Shown here: positions 1 to 7,100 of the stretch, piece by piece | How positions within the stretch are numbered: the stretch's first letter is position 1 | Layout: every line of letters begins with the position of its first letter | Assembly (NCBI GenBank): GCA_964413185.1 | Contig: CAYPSX010000175.1 | Span: forward strand, 1-8,444 | Reading direction: 5' to 3' | DNA length: 8,444 nt | Source of the DNA: Salinivirga sp964413185 | GTDB taxonomy: Bacteria; Bacteroidota; Bacteroidia; Bacteroidales; Salinivirgaceae | Program-made: the position numbers and the translations under genes | Notes under the pieces: generated by a model | Told to the model about the DNA's origin: nothing | Databases searched by the model: none | What the model saw: only the letters and a program-made list of their open reading frames with translations

Positions 1-33
1 AAAATTAAACTGTAAAGATTCTTTTTCTTCGAA

Positions 34-41
34 CAAATATA
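34..41 (-). promoter_or_regulatory. Candidate -7 promoter box for a gene beyond the left edge
   Basis: On the minus strand this reads TATATTTG, a full match to the Bacteroidota -7 consensus TAnnTTTG. The nearest TTTG that could be a -33 box is at 69-66, giving a spacer of 24 bases rather than the usual 19-21, so the pair is imperfect. Transcription would start near position 27 and leave the window, implying a leftward gene whose start codon lies outside. In such AT-rich DNA a chance match is possible. Confidence 0.35.
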
Positions 42-189
42 CCCTAAAAATGGATCCGCATGACCCAAAACATAAAAATCTCACATGTAACTTGCTGATT
101 TTCAGTAGCCGGATTTTTGGGCGTCGATGTGGTGCACAAAACAGGAGGGCGCACGTGTGTTGCGAAGTTTCGAGTTTCCAATTTAGCGC

Positions 190-242
190 GCCAAAAATTT
201 CATTTCGCATAATAATGCACATTTGTAAAATAAAATTTTGGC
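190..242. repeat. Imperfect nested inverted repeat (hairpin) in intergenic DNA
   Basis: The base is GCCAAAA (190-196) pairing with TTTTGGC (236-242). The apex is GCAT (207-210) pairing with ATGC (215-218) around a four-base AATA loop. The arms between are T-rich on the left and A-rich on the right and pair partly, with about seven extra bases on the right arm. It lacks the GC-rich stem plus U-tract of a standard terminator. It may be an RNA structure, a protein-binding site or a chance result of AT-rich composition. Confidence 0.35.
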
Positions 243-327
243 TTTGTGGAAGATTTGAAGGTTCTTACATGTAAACCCTAATCTTTAACTTTTGTAAAGG
301 ATGTATCTTAACGAACATAAACGAAGC

Positions 328-1782
328 TTAGCGCCTGCGATAATTCTCACGTTCGCGGTTTTTCAGTATCTTGAAAAAATACCATTCAAAATGATTATCG
401 GGGCCGGGTGTTGGGTTAAGTGCTAAATTTCCTTCCGGCGATATCAAAAAATACGTTGGATAAGCTTTAACATTATAATTATCGAGCACTTTATCTAAGC
501 CACTTCCATCGAGCAACAACCAGTTATAATCATTTGAATTAAAAAACTTGCGGGCTTTTGTGTACGAGCCACCTACATTGACACTTACAATATCTAAAAC
601 CTTTTCGTGCTTTTCTTTTAAATTTTTCAATTGTGGAAGTGTTTTTTGCACCGCAAAGCTTTCAGTATTAATGAAATTTAGCAAGATGAACTTTTTTCCC
701 TTTTGTGGGACTTGATATTCGAGTGTATCGCCCATTTCTATGGTAAATTCGGGCGGTGGAAATCCGGAGCGCAGTTTTCGTGCTTTTTCTACAATTCGTT
801 CTGCGATTTTTGCATGGCGGGGGGTTATTGTTTGAATGCGTACAGAATCGAGTGTTTGAAAAAGGCTGGACTTTGGGAATGTGTTTTTGTACAGCGCGTC
901 ATTGAGGCCTTTCATTAAAACCAATTCACGCAACGTATCGTTGCGCAGTGCAAGGTTATTGGCCAGGGTTTTCATTGATCTTTGATAGCTTTTGGCGCGC
1001 ACAATATCAAAAGCAATACCCTGTCCGTCGCCTGTTGCAGAATAATACTCAAGGTAATTATTAAACATTTTATTAAACAATTCAAAATACGCGGTATTGG
1101 TATATAACACGGGCTCATTCATGTAATAATCCCGAATTATGTAGTTATCATCATGGATATAAGCAATCCGGCGCAACGCTGCAATTTTGTATTTTTTATA
1201 GGCCTTAAAATATGCATTTTTTTCAGCTTTTTCGAACAAGGAATCCATAAGTACAATCATGGAATCTACATCACTTTTGCGGCCAAATCTTCTTATTTGG
1301 TTGAAATTGGCAGCCAGATATTCATTGTAAAAGGCGTCAAATTCAGCGAGCAGGTGGTTCAGTTCAGTGGCATAGCTGTTATTGAGTCCGAAATATATTT
1401 TATAAGGTTGATAAAAAGGATTAAGGCTGTCAACTTTGTTCATCTGCCGGTACTTTGGCAAATTAAGTTCATATTCATGTCCGGGCTCGGTGAATAATGT
1501 ACCCTCAATCCCTCCACTTTGGATGAATACCTGACGTGTATCTGCCAGCGGAAAGGCAACAACGAAGCTGCCGCTATCAGAGGCGTTAATGTTTGCTACT
1601 TCTGTGTGTATTTTGGATATGTAATCAGCATAGTACCACACTTCGAGTGGTTTATTCGCCCAGTCGGCCCTTTGTCCGAATATTTTCACGGTATCTTGCC
1701 CGGAAACCGCGATAAATGCCAGCAAAAAACTAAGAATCAATATGTATTGCCTTCGGAATAAATGGTTTAATGTCGCCTCCAT
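328..1782 (-). CDS. Secreted thioredoxin-fold (TlpA-like) protein lacking redox cysteines
   Basis: This 484-residue protein is predicted to be exported and acts outside the cytoplasm. Residues 1-28 form a signal peptide: RR at 10-11, a hydrophobic core at about 13-26, and likely cleavage after VSG before Gln29. Residues 30-340 are a charged, Tyr/Asn-rich region I cannot assign to a family. Residues about 340-480 resemble the TlpA/AhpC-Redoxin thioredoxin fold: NFINTESFAVQKTLP (369-383) aligns without gaps to the usual NFWAxWCxxC...P segment, and the cis-proline region is AYPTYFLISPEG (440-451). The two catalytic cysteines are replaced by Ser375 and Val378, and I find no cysteine anywhere in the protein, so thiol-disulfide chemistry is not expected. 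The chosen ATG lies 53 bases inside coaD; later starts would remove the basic n-region of the signal peptide. Its function is unknown; a scaffold or binding role is inference. Confidence 0.85.
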   Translation of the reverse strand: MEATLNHLFRRQYILILSFLLAFIAVSGQDTVKIFGQRADWANKPLEVWYYADYISKIHTEVANINASDSGSFVVAFPLADTRQVFIQSGGIEGTLFTEPGHEYELNLPKYRQMNKVDSLNPFYQPYKIYFGLNNSYATELNHLLAEFDAFYNEYLAANFNQIRRFGRKSDVDSMIVLMDSLFEKAEKNAYFKAYKKYKIAALRRIAYIHDDNYIIRDYYMNEPVLYTNTAYFELFNKMFNNYLEYYSATGDGQGIAFDIVRAKSYQRSMKTLANNLALRNDTLRELVLMKGLNDALYKNTFPKSSLFQTLDSVRIQTITPRHAKIAERIVEKARKLRSGFPPPEFTIEMGDTLEYQVPQKGKKFILLNFINTESFAVQKTLPQLKNLKEKHEKVLDIVSVNVGGSYTKARKFFNSNDYNWLLLDGSGLDKVLDNYNVKAYPTYFLISPEGNLALNPTPGPDNHFEWYFFKILKNRERENYRRR

Positions 1783-2194
1783 GCTTATAAATATCTCTTA
1801 GAATTGTTGATGAAATTGGTGTTAATTCAGGTGTAGTAAGAATAAAAACTGTTTCGATGTTTTGCATCATTGCTTTGTTCATTTGGGCAATACTTCGTTC
1901 GTACTCAAAGTCTGCTCCAGTGCGTATACCACGGAGCAGAAACTGTGCTCCGACCTCCTCACAAAAATCGGTTGTAAGTCCTTCATAATTTTGCACTTCG
2001 ATATTATCCAAATGCTTAAAGGTTGTTTTTATCCATTCCAGTCTTTTTTCTAACGGAAAAAATCCGGCTTTATTGGCATTGGTACCAACGGCGATTATGA
2101 TTTTGTCGAACAATTTAGCAGCCCTTTGCACAACTGACTCATGTCCACGGGTTATGGGATCAAAAGATCCGGGAAAAACAGCTATTCGATCCAT
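1730..2194 (-). CDS. coaD: Phosphopantetheine adenylyltransferase (PPAT)
   Basis: This cytoplasmic enzyme transfers AMP from ATP to 4'-phosphopantetheine, giving dephospho-CoA and pyrophosphate, the penultimate step of coenzyme A synthesis. The 154-residue length is normal for bacterial CoaD. The nucleotidyltransferase signature FPGSFDPITRGH (7-18) carries the T/HxGH motif (T15-H18). Lys42, Arg88 and Arg91 fall at the same numbers as the active-site residues known from E. coli PPAT, within RGIRTGADFEYE (88-99). The ISST motif (127-130) is the second adenylyltransferase signature. The C-terminus ends in the family-typical region after HGGDIKPFIPK. It lies 189 bases after the DUF4494 gene, with a terminator-like hairpin and a candidate promoter between them, so it probably begins its own transcription unit. 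Its 3' end overlaps the thioredoxin-like gene by 53 bases, suggesting coupled translation. The family call is very secure. Confidence 0.97.
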   Translation of the reverse strand: MDRIAVFPGSFDPITRGHESVVQRAAKLFDKIIIAVGTNANKAGFFPLEKRLEWIKTTFKHLDNIEVQNYEGLTTDFCEEVGAQFLLRGIRTGADFEYERSIAQMNKAMMQNIETVFILTTPELTPISSTILRDIYKHGGDIKPFIPKAIHIDS

Positions 2195-2215
2195 AATATT
2201 TTTATATCATTGATT

Positions 2216-2223
2216 CAAAATTA
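2216..2223 (-). promoter_or_regulatory. Candidate -7 promoter box upstream of coaD
   Basis: On the minus strand this reads TAATTTTG, a full match to TAnnTTTG, ending 22 bases before the coaD ATG and just downstream of the hairpin at 2247-2281. Transcription would start near 2210, leaving a leader of about 15 bases. No clear TTTG -33 box is found at 19-21 bases upstream, so support rests on the -7 match and the position between a terminator and a start codon. Confidence 0.45.
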
Positions 2224-2246
2224 TAAAATATTAACTGTATTCATGT

Positions 2247-2281
2247 AAAAATCGCCAGGAAATATCTCCCCGACGATTTTT
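2247..2281 (-). terminator. Terminator-like hairpin after the DUF4494 gene
   Basis: AAAAATCG (2247-2254) is the exact reverse complement of CGATTTTT (2274-2281), with a 19-base interval in which GGGA and TTCC can pair further on the minus strand. Read on the minus strand, the 3' arm ends in five U residues. The stem is AT-rich and symmetrical, so it could act in either direction. It lies about 100 bases beyond the DUF4494 stop and before the coaD promoter candidate, a sensible place for termination. Confidence 0.55.
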
Positions 2282-2383
2282 ACTAACTTTTAAATATTTT
2301 CCTGTATTCTTTAGATACTTTTTTACATAATTCCACCGGAAAGATTGTGACTCTTCTAAAACCCGGCATTATGACCAGGAAAA

Positions 2384-2899
2384 CTATTGTTCGGTTTCTT
2401 CGGTTGTATCTGATGAGCTAATATAACTCTCATCTTCAGAACTCAACGTTTGAGCTGTTTCGTCATTTTCTTCTACGCTGTATGGAAGTACATCGACAAT
2501 TTTTGTAAGGGATAACTGATGTATTTCCCAGGGAACCAATACCGGCTCCAGGTTTTTTTCGAGATGCGCCAACGCATCCTGAAAGTTATCGCCGGCTACT
2601 AATATTTGATTTTGAATACTTTTTTCTTTTCCGGATTTTTCGTCAATATCTTTAAAAATAACCTTGCTTTTGTACCAATAATCGGCATCTTCCTGCGGAT
2701 AAATCTCGGTTAACCTGGCTTTAGTGATACCGGCAATAGTAAATTCAGGTGGTATTTCGCCTTCTACCATTTTTGTCAACCTGCTTTCGGCTTCGGTAAA
2801 CGATAAGGCATCAATTACATAAGATTCTGAATGAGGCTTTTCTTTTCCATACTCATCTACTTTATCGTATTTTACTTTACATTCAAACCAGTTTTGCAT
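2384..2899 (-). CDS. DUF4494 domain-containing protein
   Basis: A 171-residue cytoplasmic protein with no signal peptide or membrane segment. Residues 1-140 match what I recall of DUF4494, a family of small Bacteroidota proteins of unknown function: the opening WFECKVKYDK (4-13), the YVIDALSFTEAE stretch (27-38), and two similar halves that both run from a strand carrying Lys or Tyr into an acidic helix (about 4-45 and 75-118). Residues 142-171 form a tail with 11 Asp/Glu and 11 Ser/Thr in 30 residues and no basic residue, probably disordered. The gene follows gap at 172 bases, and a long hairpin ending in a U-tract lies 14 bases before the ATG, so expression may depend on read-through or attenuation. 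The family call is fairly secure from motif recall; the role is unknown. Confidence 0.85.
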   Translation of the reverse strand: MQNWFECKVKYDKVDEYGKEKPHSESYVIDALSFTEAESRLTKMVEGEIPPEFTIAGITKARLTEIYPQEDADYWYKSKVIFKDIDEKSGKEKSIQNQILVAGDNFQDALAHLEKNLEPVLVPWEIHQLSLTKIVDVLPYSVEENDETAQTLSSEDESYISSSDTTEETEQ

Positions 2900-2913
2900 A
2901 TTATTCTATTATT

Positions 2914-3022
2914 AAAAAAGAGTTGTCCCGGAACAGGTTTAGTCACTTGAAATTAGTAAATATTGCATAAGCATTTTTTCACCAATTTCAAACTTCTTAT
3001 CTTTCTCCAGAGACAACTCCTT
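2914..3022 (-). terminator. Long nested hairpin with U-tract between gap and DUF4494
   Basis: Minus-strand RNA can form an outer stem from 3012-3019 with 2920-2927 (GAGTTGTC with GACAACTC, eight perfect pairs), extended outward to 3022/2917 and inward to 3010/2929 with G-U wobbles. Inside is a second stem, 2981-2993 with 2945-2957, about 13 pairs including three wobbles, with an exact core of TTGAAATT/AATTTCAA. Internal loops of about 12-13 bases separate the stems. The outer stem is followed directly by six U residues (2919-2914), as in an intrinsic terminator. The stem is far longer than usual. It lies 50 bases after the gap stop and 14 bases before the DUF4494 start, so it may be the gap terminator, an attenuator in the DUF4494 leader, or a small RNA. 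Confidence 0.55.
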
Positions 3023-3071
3023 AAAAGTAAATATTAATTTATTTGAGAAATTTGACTAAAAATTGTCTGTT

Positions 3072-4076
3072 TTAAAATAGTTTTTCCCCAAGGTCTACAA
3101 CGCGTGCAGAATAACCCCATTCATTATCATACCATGAAATAACCTTAATCATATTTCCATTTGTCATAGTGAGATCTGAATCGAAAATTGAAGAATGCTC
3201 GTTATGAATCACATCGCATGAAACGATTGGGTCTTCCTGATACTGAAGTATACCTTTCATTGGACCTTCGGCTGCGGCTTTCATTGCAGCATTGACTTCC
3301 TCTTTGGTAACTTCTTTTTTAAGCACAACGGTAAAATCTACCATTGAACCAGTAGGTGTGGGAACGCGTACAGCCATTCCGTCCATTTTTCCTTTCAACG
3401 ATGGAATTACTTTTCCTACAGCTTTGGCAGCTCCTGTGGTTGTGGGAATTTGCGATAAAGCTGCAGACCGTGCTCTCCGCAAGTCTTTATGGGGGGCATC
3501 AAGAATCATTTGATCGTTTGTGTAGCTGTGAATTGTGTTCATGTATCCTTTTTCAATTCCAAACGAATCTTCAAGCACCTTAGCAACTGGGGCTAAGCAA
3601 TTTGTAGTACATGAGGCATTAGAAACACATTCATCGCCGGCTTGCAGATCATCATCATTGACGCCAAGAACAATCATACGGTCAATTTGGTCTTGTGCGG
3701 GAACCGTAAGAATTACTTTTTTGGCACCTGTTTTTAAATGGTCGCCATATCCGCCTTTTTCGCTTTCTTTTTTACGGAAAATTCCGGTTGATTCAACAAC
3801 AAGGTCTGGTGTTTTCGACCATTTAATATTTGCAGGGCTTTTTTCGGAAGTAACTGTTACTGCATGTCCATTAACAATAATGGCATTGTCATCATAAGAA
3901 ACATCGCCATTAAAAATGCCTTGTGTAGAGTCGTATTTAAGTAAATGAGCAAGCGTTTTCGTGTCGGTAAGGTCGTTTATTCCAACCACTTCGAACTTAT
4001 CGCGATCGAGCATGAGCTTGAATACATTACGCCCGATTCTTCCAAAACCATTAATACCAACTTTAATTTTATCCAT
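3072..4076 (-). CDS. gap: Type I glyceraldehyde-3-phosphate dehydrogenase
   Basis: This cytoplasmic glycolytic enzyme oxidises and phosphorylates glyceraldehyde 3-phosphate to 1,3-bisphosphoglycerate with reduction of NAD+, and runs in reverse in gluconeogenesis. At 334 residues it has the normal subunit length; the family forms tetramers. The Rossmann motif GINGFGRIGR (7-16) is present, and Asp35 in GIND suggests NAD+ preference. The catalytic motif SNASCTTNC (152-160) contains Cys156, and His183 in TIHSYT is the partner base. Further signatures are DAPHKDLRRAR (193-203), VPTPTGSMVDF (238-248) and SWYDNEWGYS (314-323). A lysine/glutamate-rich stretch at 101-115 before HLKTGAKK resembles homologues from Bacteroidota as I recall them. 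It starts 90 bases after the T9SS gene, beyond a strong terminator, and is probably transcribed alone or with DUF4494. No key residue is missing. Confidence 0.98.
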   Translation of the reverse strand: MDKIKVGINGFGRIGRNVFKLMLDRDKFEVVGINDLTDTKTLAHLLKYDSTQGIFNGDVSYDDNAIIVNGHAVTVTSEKSPANIKWSKTPDLVVESTGIFRKKESEKGGYGDHLKTGAKKVILTVPAQDQIDRMIVLGVNDDDLQAGDECVSNASCTTNCLAPVAKVLEDSFGIEKGYMNTIHSYTNDQMILDAPHKDLRRARSAALSQIPTTTGAAKAVGKVIPSLKGKMDGMAVRVPTPTGSMVDFTVVLKKEVTKEEVNAAMKAAAEGPMKGILQYQEDPIVSCDVIHNEHSSIFDSDLTMTNGNMIKVISWYDNEWGYSARVVDLGEKLF

Positions 4077-4088
4077 AGTTTGAGTTTT

Positions 4089-4120
4089 TAAGGTTAAACA
4101 TTGTATGTGTATAACACAAA
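4089..4120 (-). promoter_or_regulatory. Weak candidate gap promoter overlapping the upstream terminator
   Basis: On the minus strand, TTTG (4120-4117) is followed after exactly 20 bases by TAACCTTA (4096-4089). The spacing fits the Bacteroidota -33/-7 promoter, but the -7 box matches only four of the six fixed consensus positions. The -33 box would be the end of the U-tract of the preceding terminator. The resulting leader would be under ten bases, which is short, so this is tentative. Confidence 0.28.
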
Positions 4121-4148
4121 AAAAGGGAGGCAGTTTAGCACCTCCCTT
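4118..4148 (-). terminator. Intrinsic terminator of the T9SS protein gene
   Basis: On the minus strand AAGGGAGG (4148-4141) pairs perfectly with CCTCCCTT (4130-4123) around a 10-base loop, and the 3' arm runs into a tract of U residues that extends to 4118. The stem begins 18 bases after the stop codon of the T9SS gene. GC-rich stem, short loop and U-tract are all as expected for rho-independent termination. Confidence 0.92.
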
Positions 4149-4166
4149 AAAATTTAATATCTTTTT

Positions 4167-7100
4167 TTAATTCTTTACAACTTTCACGATTTCAGACTCT
4201 CTGCCGTTTGATATTTCGACGAGATAAATACCCATTTCGAGATTCTGAGCTTGAATATCGTAAGTGTAATTTCCTTGTGAATATTGTCCAATATTTTCTG
4301 TGTACAGCACCTGACCGGTCAGGTCAATAATGCGAACCGTAATGCTGCTTTTCTCATCAACAGTCAAAAATTCCACTGTCATTCTATTTTTAACAGGGTT
4401 TGGATATACTGACGCTCCAAAAGTATTTGTCGAGGTTACTGTAGATGGGGTTTCCGGGTTAGAGTTTTCTGTACGTGGCACATAATACGTAGAATCGATA
4501 TAAATTCCTCCGCCAAATGTGCTGGCATATATTATTCCATAGTTATTCACTTTAGAATAATCATCGTAATTATAGGTCTGCTGCTTGATGGAAGTTACAG
4601 GAACTGGTCCCATTCCGGTGCTATTGTATTTCCACAGTGGGTTATTGGCCGTGTAATCGTCGGTACTCCATATTCCTGCTTCGGTACCCAGCATCAATTG
4701 TTTTTTATTATCATCAGAATTTACATTAACCAATCCGTCAAATACAGCGATCTTTGGAAGATTAGATTGAATTGATTCGAAGTTTTCGCTGAATACTTCG
4801 CTTTCTGTAGTATTGGCGTTCTCACACAAATATACTTTATCTTCATCGTCATAATTGAGCAGGGTAACAACAAGTGTACCTTTATTATTCGGGTCGATAG
4901 CGACTGATGATCCTTCGCGTGTGTATAACTGACCAAGTTTTTGGGTATACCCCAGTACTATATCGTTAGGAATAGTATCCGGATACATAGGCTGATTTGC
5001 CAGCGACCATGCATATCTTGCATTGTTCATTACTGTATGAAGGCTGTCTAATCGATAAAACTCTGTTTTAGTAACAGTGTCTGTTTCAATACCCACAGTA
5101 ACATATAGATGGTGTCCGTCGGCTGAGAAAACAAGATCTTCAACTGTGGCATTAAGGTATCGTGTGCTAAATGCATCATACATTTCATAAGCATGGAAGA
5201 CATCGATCCAATCCCAGTTAAACATTTGAAGATTGCTGGTAGCTTTATGTGTTAACCAAATTTGGCCTTTAACACCTATAGCGAAAATAGATTTGTATGG
5301 GTCTTCGTAAGACACAATACTGTCTTTATAAATGGTATCTTCAACAGGCAAATAAATTGGAATACCTGCAATATTCCTACTTTCAACTGTATCTTCTGTT
5401 GGAGGAATCAGTGTTTCGTAGACTTTGTAAGTATAGGTATCGTACCCAAATTCGTAGTCTTCTGATTCCCACATAGCCATAGGGGCATTTTCAACAGCCC
5501 ATGACCAGTTTTTTTTCTCAGAAACAATAGTATCGTAAATTGCCTTTATACTTTTACCGTTATCAAGTGTTCTTCTAAGTCTTGCATGACTATGTTCGTA
5601 CAAAAATATTTCCGGATTTACCTGAGAGATTACACTTCGAAAACCGTGCGTAGCGTTGCCAGGCGCATCTACATCTGGTTCTAATATTTTTGTTCCAAAG
5701 AACTTTTGTGAACCCGGCCCGTCGAAACGATTTAAAAATATACCATTGTCTTGTGCGCCTCCAATTATTGAGCCATTAGGGCCGATTGAAACATCATAAA
5801 ACTGACCCGTATTTAAGTAAGAGTTAAGTCTTGCTGAACCAACACCATCTTCATATCTAAAAACTCCGCCATCACAACCGATGTAGTAAACATCACCTTC
5901 AGGGTGTGCTACCATAGTATGAATATTGGCGGTTAAAAATAACGGGTGATATTCAGGAAGGGTATTATAAGATTTTTGTGTCCATTGATAAGGTGTAACA
6001 CCTTCAACTTTATATCCGGCCCACAAGGTGGAGCCTCCGATGTATACATAATTCTCATCCTCGTCATCAACGGTAAGCATCATAGCATCGATACCGTTGT
6101 ATGTTACATATGAACTATTTCTAATGGTTTTAGTCTCTCTGAAAATGCTAAATTCATCGCTGCCTCCAATGGCGATTTTCTCCCATGTTTCCGGAGCACC
6201 AGCAGAGGTTGAACGATACACGCCCAGCAGTCTTTCATCTTCACCTGCTGCAATTGCATAAAGGTAATCGGGGTTTGTTGGTGCAAATGCAAATTCGTAG
6301 CGAACACCGCCTGAATCAATCATATTGGCAGCATGGCCTGATACATCTACAAAACCAGTTCCGCTATTTACATATACTTTACCTTGTGCAGAAGCCACTA
6401 CTACACCATTTTCATTGATCTGAATATCTGAAACATAGCTGGATGGCAAGGCAGTAACCTTATCCCATGTACTACCTGCGTTTGTTGATTTGTAGAGACC
6501 TTTCCATGTAGAAAGATACATGTTTTGATTATTCCCTGGGTCTAATGCAATTTGGGTTATTCCAAAAAAATCGCCATTTTCAATAGGATCTGTAGTTGTC
6601 ATTAGCTGGAATGAATCGGAACCCGGAGCTTTTTTTAGTACGCCTACGCCGGGGTAAAATGAAGGTTTCATTTTACTTACAACTATTGAGTCAAAAACTT
6701 CACCGGTAGTAGCGTAAATGGTACCATCGTTGGCCTGAACCATTGATGTGATAGCCATTACACCTGCATCGTAGTCTATATTGACCTGCTCCCAATACTG
6801 ACCATTGGTATTTGATTTAAAAATACCGCCTGTTGCTGATCCTGCATAAAGAACATTATGTTCTTCAGCAGTTTTGTCAACCACAATTGCCCTAATTCGA
6901 CCTGCAACATTATTGGGACCGACAGATTTCCAATTTAAGTTATCCCCAACTTGTGAGGTTACTTCATTCTTTAAATTTTGTCTGATATCCTGTAATACAG
7001 CTACATCAAAATAAAATCCTGAGTCGGTCATCTCTTTTTGTGCGGACTTAAAGTCCTGAGTTATGCCTGACTTATTTTCTGAACCGGTGTTTTGATACCC

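Larger units (their letters stand above)
1..327. other. Left intergenic region without a confident gene
   Basis: No convincing coding region is seen. A 74-codon plus-strand frame (50-274) has no recognisable family features and its composition is unlike the neighbouring proteins. The stretch contains a candidate leftward promoter near 34-41, a locally GC-richer patch around 110-190, an imperfect hairpin at 190-242, and two copies of an ACATGTAA motif (83-90 and 267-274), the second within the perfect palindrome TTACATGTAA (265-274). A weak 5-bp inverted repeat (283-287 with 295-299) follows the stop of the thioredoxin-like gene but is too weak to call a terminator. Confidence 0.6.

Noticed and set aside
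50..274. 74-codon plus-strand frame in the left intergenic region
   Set aside because: No family features, no signal peptide or domain pattern, and odd Cys/His/Arg composition. It also spans a hairpin and a palindrome more consistent with noncoding DNA.
283..299. Inverted repeat CTTTA/TAAAG as a terminator of the thioredoxin-like gene
   Set aside because: Only five pairs, four of them A-T, and no U-tract after it on the minus strand.
1153..1761. Plus-strand frames opposite the thioredoxin-like gene
   Set aside because: Their translations show no recognisable domain, and the minus-strand gene over the same DNA has a signal peptide and a thioredoxin-like fold.
2328..2346. TTCC-ACC-GGAA mini-hairpin after the DUF4494 stop
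   Set aside because: A four-pair stem with a three-base loop is too short to support a terminator or operator call.
2917..3022. Reading the gap/DUF4494 inverted repeat as a MITE
   Set aside because: The terminal repeats are short, no convincing target-site duplication is present, and the nested inner stem plus U-tract fit an RNA hairpin better.
3292..3897. Plus-strand frames of 73-120 codons opposite gap
   Set aside because: They are antisense shadows of a highly conserved gene; their composition follows the complementary strand and no start signal is seen.
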